Positions 59,438-64,000 of a DNA stretch of 64,000 bases are shown here, piece by piece; positions within the stretch are counted from its first letter, which is position 1, and each line of letters starts with the position of its first letter. The DNA comes from JAJDXW01 sp965243335. Its GTDB lineage: Bacteria > Pseudomonadota > Gammaproteobacteria > HK1. Made by a program: the position numbers and the translations under genes. The notes below the pieces were generated by a model. That model searched no databases and was not told the DNA's origin. It worked only from the letters and a program-made list of their open reading frames with translations. Location of the stretch: the NCBI GenBank assembly GCA_965243335.1, contig OZ251545.1, positions 4,712,001 through 4,776,000 of the forward strand. The letters are read 5' to 3'.

Positions 59438-60967
59438 TCATGCGCACGGAGAGCCGCCGCGTCGGCCGGGCGCCGCCGCGGACGCCTTGCGGCGAGCGGG
59501 GAGGGCGAGGTTGACGGTGACGCTCTTCTTCTGGGTGAAGCTGTCGAGCATGCCTTCCAGGGAGAACTCGCGCCCGATCCCGCTCTGCTTGACCCCGCCG
59601 TAGGACTGGCCGGGGACCTGGCCCATCCCCTGGTTGACCTGCACCCAGCCGGCCTCGACCCGGTGCGCGGTGCGGAGCGCCTGCCCGACGTCGCGCGACC
59701 AGACGAACGCCGCGAGCCCGTAGTGGCTGTCGTTCGCCATGCGGACCGCGTCGTCGACGTCGTCCCAGCGGATCGCGACGAGCACCGGGCCGAAGATCTC
59801 CTCGCGGGCGAGGCGCCAGTCGTTCGAGGCGTCGGCGAAGATGGTCGGACGGGCGAAGAACCCTTCACTCAGGGGGCCGGACCCGGGCGGCCGGCCCCCC
59901 ATCATGAGCCTCGCATCCGATCGGGCCAGGCCCTCCTCGACGTAGCCGCAGACCTTGCGGAACTGCTTCTCGTTGATGATGGCGCCCATGTCGGTGGACT
60001 CGTCGAGCGGATCGCCGAGCTTGAGGGTCGAGGTGCGGGCGACGAGCTTTTCGAGGAACTCGTCGAAGATGCTCGAGTGCAGGAAGAGCCGGGAGCCCGC
60101 CGTGCAGGACTGGCTCTGCCGGGTGAAGCGCATCGCGGCGATGACGCCGTCCACCGCCCAGTCCTCGTTCGCGTCCGGGAACACGATGGAAGGGCTCTTG
60201 CCGCCCAGCTCCAGGGACACGGGCACGATGCGACGGCCGGCCTCCTCCATGATGAGCTTCCCCACCTCGGTGGAGCCCGTGAACGAGAGCTTGCGCACGC
60301 CGGGGTGGGCGACGAGGGCGGCGCCGCAGTCCTCGCCGTAGCCGGTGAGGACGTTGAGCACCGCGGGCGGCAGGCGCTCCTCGCAGATCGCGGCGAGCGT
60401 GAGCACCCCGAGGGGGGCGTCCTCGGCCGCCTTCAGCACGATGGTGTTGCCGGCGCACAGGGCGGGCGCGATCTTGAGCGCGGCGAGCATCACCGGCGCG
60501 TTCCAGGGGATGATCGCTCCCACCACCCCGATGGGCTCGCGGCGGGTGTAGCTCAGCGCGTGCTCGCCGAGCGGCAGGGTCTCGCCCTTGATCTCGCTCG
60601 CGAGACCGCCGAAGTAGCGGAAGACGTCCGCGGTGAGCGCCGCCTCCGGGCGGGCCTGGGTGCGGAGCGCGTTGCCGGTCTCGGCGGCGATGGTGCGGGC
60701 GAGGGTCTCGGTCTTCGCCTCGACGGCCTCCGCGATCCGGAGCAGCCTCCGGCCGCGCTCCCGGGGCGGCGTGTCGCGCCAGGACGCGAACGCGCCGGCG
60801 GCGGCGTTCACCGCCCGGTCGACGTCTTCCGCGCCGGCGCGCGGCACGTGGGCGAAGACGCGGCGGTTCGCGGGGTTCTGGACGGGGATCGTCTCGCCCG
60901 AGGCGCTGGCGACGAAATCGCCGCCGAGCAGCATCCGGGAAGCGGTGGCGGCGGCGGGGTCCTGCAT
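59438..60967 (-). CDS. NAD(P)-dependent aldehyde dehydrogenase
   Basis: A 509-residue ALDH. It shows IIPWNAPVMLAALKIAPAL (cofactor cradle), KLSFTGSTEVGKLIM, the general base Glu253 in SLELGGKSP and catalytic Cys288 in RQSQSCTAGSRLF, then REEIFGPVLVAIRW. The motif set fits the broad betaine/phenylacetaldehyde-like group; the substrate is not readable from sequence. ATG 60967 is used. It converges with the RND operon and is not in an obvious operon. The C-terminus carries a short low-complexity tail. Confidence 0.9.
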   Translation of the reverse strand: MQDPAAATASRMLLGGDFVASASGETIPVQNPANRRVFAHVPRAGAEDVDRAVNAAAGAFASWRDTPPRERGRRLLRIAEAVEAKTETLARTIAAETGNALRTQARPEAALTADVFRYFGGLASEIKGETLPLGEHALSYTRREPIGVVGAIIPWNAPVMLAALKIAPALCAGNTIVLKAAEDAPLGVLTLAAICEERLPPAVLNVLTGYGEDCGAALVAHPGVRKLSFTGSTEVGKLIMEEAGRRIVPVSLELGGKSPSIVFPDANEDWAVDGVIAAMRFTRQSQSCTAGSRLFLHSSIFDEFLEKLVARTSTLKLGDPLDESTDMGAIINEKQFRKVCGYVEEGLARSDARLMMGGRPPGSGPLSEGFFARPTIFADASNDWRLAREEIFGPVLVAIRWDDVDDAVRMANDSHYGLAAFVWSRDVGQALRTAHRVEAGWVQVNQGMGQVPGQSYGGVKQSGIGREFSLEGMLDSFTQKKSVTVNLALPARRKASAAAPGRRGGSPCA

Positions 60968-61100
60968 GGTCGAAGGTCCTGCTTCGTTCGGGGGAGGGGG
61001 GCGAGAGCGTGCACCGCCCCGCGCCCCCGGTCAACCGGACCCCGGCGCAGAGGCGTGTGCGCTGTAGGGTTTTCGCCGAGCACGCCTCGTCGCAGGGCGT

Positions 61101-61180
61101 CCTGGGAACGCTTGTGTCCCGCCCGCATTCTTGTTTCCGGGGGTTCGCCCCCGTGCGGGCGGGACACAAGCGTTCCCAGG
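61101..61180. repeat. Long perfect hairpin made of two inverted REP-like units
   Basis: Arms 61101-61127 and 61154-61180 are perfect 27-bp inverted copies (beginning CCTGGGAACGCTTGTGTCCC). The 26-base loop contains a second hairpin, CGGGGG-TTCG-CCCCCG (61138-61153). It lies upstream of the ALDH start and is the most complete member of the dispersed repeat family. Confidence 0.8.
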
Positions 61181-61421
61181 GGTCCGCACAAGCGCCGCCG
61201 TGGGGTGAAATCCGCCCGAATACCCCTCGTACCGACCCCAAACCGTGGAACATGCCGTCCCCGTGGGGTAGCCCTGCTCTCTACTCCGCCTGTATCCTAC
61301 GTGGCCGGGGGAAAGCGGATCGGGGTTCGGGGGACCGGAACCGCAATCCCGCGGCCCTGCCGAAGGTCCTGCCGACGAGGAGGGGAGACCGTGCGACGTT
61401 TGGCTGCATCGGTACGAATTA

Positions 61422-61440
61422 CCCCCCCCCCCCCCCCCCC
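61422..61440. repeat. Homopolymeric tract of 19 cytosines
   Basis: Nineteen consecutive C bases follow GGTACGAATTA. The tract lies just upstream of a decayed autotransporter fragment and 505 bases before the surface-protein start. Tracts this long are prone to slippage in replication. The count may also suffer from sequencing error. Confidence 0.85.
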
Positions 61441-61489
61441 GCACGCGCCGGGGAGAAACCCGCCGGATTCGGATAGCGGCGGCGGCGCG

Positions 61490-61690
61490 CTTGGCCGGCG
61501 GGCTCGCGCTGGCCGCCGCCGCCGGAGAAGCGACGGGCGGGACGATCGTGTCGGACGGCCGCGGCGTCGACGCGCTACGCCGTCCGGCACGACCGCAACG
61601 GCCCCATCGAGGTCACCGTGACCGAGGGCGCGACCGTCACCGGCGGCGTGGCGGGCATCTACGTCGCGGGCGCAGGCTTGGGCGACCTTC
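61490..61690 (+). pseudogene. Fragment of an autotransporter-like passenger, frameshifted
   Basis: One frame reads AGGLALAAAAGEATGGTIVS then DGRGVDAL. The next frame continues RYAVRHDRNGPIEVTVTEGA then TVTGGVAGIYVAGAGLG. Signal-like and beta-helix-like segments (xVTVTxGATVTGGxAGIYV) match the style of the large surface protein that starts at 61945. The join needs a frameshift near 61575, and the frame ends soon after 61690, so this is a decayed relative or a detached head. Confidence 0.5.
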
Positions 61691-61726
61691 GGTTCAGCGG
61701 GCCTCCGGTCCGGCGCCTGACCCACT

Positions 61727-61749
61727 CGAACCCTCGAAGTCAGGGTTCG
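61727..61749. promoter_or_regulatory. Stem-loop in the spacer before the surface-protein gene
   Basis: CGAACCCT (61727-61734) and AGGGTTCG (61742-61749) form a perfect 8-bp stem with a 7-base loop. No T-tract follows. It could be a weak terminator for the decayed fragment or an mRNA element; nothing else is recognisable in 61691-61944. Confidence 0.35.
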
Positions 61750-61944
61750 GTCATTCCCAGTGGTCAGCAATCACCGGTTGGACCCTGAAGGGCCGACGGT
61801 GGATGGCTCGTCCCTGCGGCCGCCGACGCTCCCTGCCGCCGATGGGCAGGGCCGACCCTCAAGGCCCAACCCATGTGGCAGGGACAGCCTTGCCCGTCCT
61901 TCCTTTCCGCCGCCCTTCGCCCTTCGCCATCCGGGAGACAAACG

Positions 61945-64000
61945 ATGTCCCATCGACGCCCCGCCGACCCGCGCAACGTCCCGAGCCCCCGCGGCCCGGC
62001 CTCCCGTCCCCTCCGCGCGGGGCTCGCGCCGGCCGCCGCGCTCGCCCTGGGGGCGGCCCTCGTCCTCGGCGCGCCCGGGGAGGCGGCGGCCCAGGGAGTA
62101 TGCGCCGGCGACCTGCCCACCGTGCCCAACTCGAACGTGGGCGGCACCCGGATCGTCTGCCAGGAGAGCAACCCGAGCGCGAGCGGCATCCGGATCAACG
62201 CGGAGAGCGTCTCCCTCTCCGTGACGTCGTCGAACTTCTCCTTCCGGCCCGCCATCGACGCCCGCCTCAACAGCGCCAGCGACGTCAACGACGTCAACGT
62301 CCGCCTGGGCCGGGGGCTCGTCATCACGACGTCGGCCGTCAGAAACGCCTTCATCGGCGCCTACGCCCGGAACGCGGGCAGCGGCGCCACCAGGGTCGTC
62401 ATGGAGGACGGCGCCTCCATCACGACGACGGGCGGTGAGGCCGACGGCATCCGTTTCTCGAACCCGACTGCCGCGACGGGAACCACCGACGTCCGGATGA
62501 CGGGCGGATCGATCACGACGTCGGGCACTGACGCCCACGGGATCCATATCCTGCACAACGGGTCGGGCGCCTCCACCATCGACATGAGCGGCGGCGCCAT
62601 CAAGGCGTCGGGCAGCCTCAGCAGCGGCATCTACGTCGACAAGCAGAGAGGCTCGGGCGACGCCACGATCACCTTCTCGGGCGGCTCCATCGAGAAGTCG
62701 GGGGGGGACGGGGCCGGGATCGGCTTCTATGGCAACCCGGCTGCGAACGCGGCCAACGCCCGCATCCGCGTGACGGGCGGCTCCATCGCGGTGGAGGGGA
62801 TAGCCAACACCCACGGCGTGTACGTCGATCATCGGGGCGCGGGCGGAGGGGACGTCGCCATGACGGGCGGCTCCATCACGACGAAGGGTCTGAACTCCCA
62901 CGGCGTGTTCGCCTTCCTGCGCAACGCCGCGAACGAAGCGCCGATCGTCATCGGCATGGCGGGCGGCTCGATCACGACGGAGGGTCCTTTCGCCCTGGGT
63001 CTCTACGGAATTCACCAGGGATTGGGCTCCGTCACGGTGACGATGGAAGGGGAAGCGGAGATCACGACGTCGGGCAGTGCCTCCGAAGGCGTGTCCGCCC
63101 TCCTGGACAACGCCGCGAACGAAGCGGCGATCGTCGTCGACATGGCGGGCGGTTCGGTCGCGACGGAGGGTCTCTCCGCCACGGGTCTCATCGGATTTCA
63201 CACGGGACTGGGCTCCGTCACGGTGACGACGGGAGGGGAAGCGGAGATCGAGACGCCGTTCGCCGTCGGCGTGCAGGGCCGGCTGACGAACAACGCGAAC
63301 GCGGCCGGGCGCCTCGTCGTCACGCATGGCGGCGCGGTCGGGGCGGGGGACGTGGGCGTTCTCGCCTGGGCCGCGCGCCGGAGCGGCCATACCTCCGGCG
63401 ACGGCGCGGAGGAGGCGGACGACGCGGCCAGGACCGAGCCCATGATCCACGTCACCTCGAGCGGCGACGTCACGGTCGGCGCGCAGGTGACGGACGCCTT
63501 CATCAGGAACCGGATCGCAGGCGACGACGGGACGCTCTCGGCGCGCGAGGAAGCCGTCTTCAACGCCATCAAGGCGGACGATTCGGACGCGCTGACGACG
63601 GCGCTGGAGGCTCTGCCCGCGGACTACGACGACGACTGGAAGGCGGAGGCCGAGAACCTTCGGCGAAAGCGCGCCGTGCTGACGGACGATGAGACGTCGG
63701 CGAACCGGGCGGTGGAAAAGTTCCTGGGCCTGACCAGGGCGGGGGTGCGGGCGCTGGCGCTCTCGCATAGTGCGATTACCGGCCACGTGCGCTTCGGCGA
63801 TGGCGACGACGCGCTCTCGGCCGCCGAGCGGACGGCGCTGGAGGCGGCGCTGACCGGCGGCGACCTGGAGACGGCCCTGGCCGCGCTCCCCGCCGCCTAC
63901 ACCGACACATGGAAGGACACGCTCCGGGCGCACGCGGCGAGCTACAACGAGGGCGATATTCGCGTGGACGTGACCGGCGGGACGATCACCGCCGAGGGCG
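61945..64000 (+). CDS. Large repeat-built surface protein, autotransporter-like passenger (runs off right edge)
   Basis: The open frame gives 685 codons and continues past the window. ATG 61945 has GGAG 7 bases upstream. A long N-region (about 1-30) precedes a hydrophobic signal core (LAPAAALALGAALVLGAPGE, AAAQ). Then come many 30-40-residue beta-solenoid repeats built on TGGSITTxG...(A/S)HGxxxxxxxxG, for example at residues about 190, 285, 310 and 340. From about residue 530 two related helical blocks interrupt the solenoid: LSAREEAVFNAI...ALEALPADYDDDWKAEAENL and LSAAERTALEAA...ALAALPAAYTDTWKDTLRAH. DVTGGTITAEG then resumes. A C-terminal translocator, if any, lies beyond the window. Confidence 0.75.
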   Translation, partial: MSHRRPADPRNVPSPRGPASRPLRAGLAPAAALALGAALVLGAPGEAAAQGVCAGDLPTVPNSNVGGTRIVCQESNPSASGIRINAESVSLSVTSSNFSFRPAIDARLNSASDVNDVNVRLGRGLVITTSAVRNAFIGAYARNAGSGATRVVMEDGASITTTGGEADGIRFSNPTAATGTTDVRMTGGSITTSGTDAHGIHILHNGSGASTIDMSGGAIKASGSLSSGIYVDKQRGSGDATITFSGGSIEKSGGDGAGIGFYGNPAANAANARIRVTGGSIAVEGIANTHGVYVDHRGAGGGDVAMTGGSITTKGLNSHGVFAFLRNAANEAPIVIGMAGGSITTEGPFALGLYGIHQGLGSVTVTMEGEAEITTSGSASEGVSALLDNAANEAAIVVDMAGGSVATEGLSATGLIGFHTGLGSVTVTTGGEAEIETPFAVGVQGRLTNNANAAGRLVVTHGGAVGAGDVGVLAWAARRSGHTSGDGAEEADDAARTEPMIHVTSSGDVTVGAQVTDAFIRNRIAGDDGTLSAREEAVFNAIKADDSDALTTALEALPADYDDDWKAEAENLRRKRAVLTDDETSANRAVEKFLGLTRAGVRALALSHSAITGHVRFGDGDDALSAAERTALEAALTGGDLETALAALPAAYTDTWKDTLRAHAASYNEGDIRVDVTGGTITAEG

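Noticed and set aside
61700..61760. tRNA remnant or attachment site suggested by the GGTTCG-containing stem-loop
   Set aside because: Only the T-arm-like hairpin is present; no acceptor, D-arm or anticodon arm can be paired around it.
1..64000. CRISPR array, rRNA or tRNA genes
   Set aside because: No regularly spaced direct repeats with unique spacers and no rRNA- or tRNA-like sequence were found when reading both strands; short or degenerate cases could be missed.

Overview
The window is GC-rich DNA (about 70% by eye) packed with genes on both strands. Outer-membrane proteins, a Tat-type leader, a class I polyhydroxyalkanoate (PHA) synthase with its PhaR repressor and phasin, and DUF1636- and DUF6489-type proteins point to a Gram-negative, probably alphaproteobacterial, organism. 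That assignment is inferred from gene content only; there is no rRNA or tRNA gene to confirm it.

1-6.8 kb is a scrap yard of mobile and conflict genes. It holds a Tat-leader start running off the left edge, a broken RES toxin with an intact Xre/MbcA antitoxin, and a frameshifted ATPase stub. Next comes an IS1595-like element whose inverted repeats enclose a transposase, a DNA methyltransferase, an Eco29kI-type GIY-YIG restriction endonuclease and a small coupled ORF. A low-GC two-gene islet follows, then two copies (one decayed) of an ATP-binding-protein C-terminus around a headless zeta-type kinase. 6.9-10.6 kb carries a ferredoxin, a DUF1636 protein, an amidohydrolase and a three-gene membrane operon of unknown role.

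10.6-17.6 kb is a CUT1-type ABC importer operon read leftwards: ATPase, binding protein, two permeases, second ATPase, small membrane protein. The two ATPases carry complementary defects that predict an asymmetric heterodimer. 18-23.4 kb holds a single-chain restriction-modification enzyme, an Xre regulator behind a consensus promoter that predicts a leaderless mRNA, and a beheaded AAA ATPase. 23.5-38 kb is metabolic and repair DNA: a Cys/Met-type PLP enzyme coupled to a hydroxypyruvate-isomerase homologue, a double-length UvrA with four ATPase cassettes, a hydroxyacid dehydrogenase coupled to an MFS transporter, a second MFS transporter and a Gfo/Idh/MocA oxidoreductase.

38.2-40.6 kb is a third restriction-modification system (overlapping nuclease and methylase genes). 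41.4-44.2 kb has an IlvD/EDD sugar-acid dehydratase and an EamA exporter. 44.5-48.8 kb is a PHA cluster (DUF6489, phaC, phasin, phaR) with TGCN3GCA operator candidates next to phasin and phaR. 48.8-51.9 kb carries an SDR lacking its catalytic lysine, a TauD-type dioxygenase and a DHDPS-family aldolase. 52.2-59.4 kb is a four-gene envelope operon (DUF1302 barrel, DUF1329 protein, YCF48-like propeller, RND/MMPL permease), a good candidate for an uncharacterised lipid or hydrophobe trafficking machine. After an aldehyde dehydrogenase, the right edge holds a 27-bp-arm hairpin, a 19-C homopolymer, a decayed autotransporter fragment, and the start of a large repeat-built surface protein running off the window.

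Composite REP-like repeats recur in the spacers at 6.8, 21.6, 35, 44.3, 47.8 and 61.1 kb.
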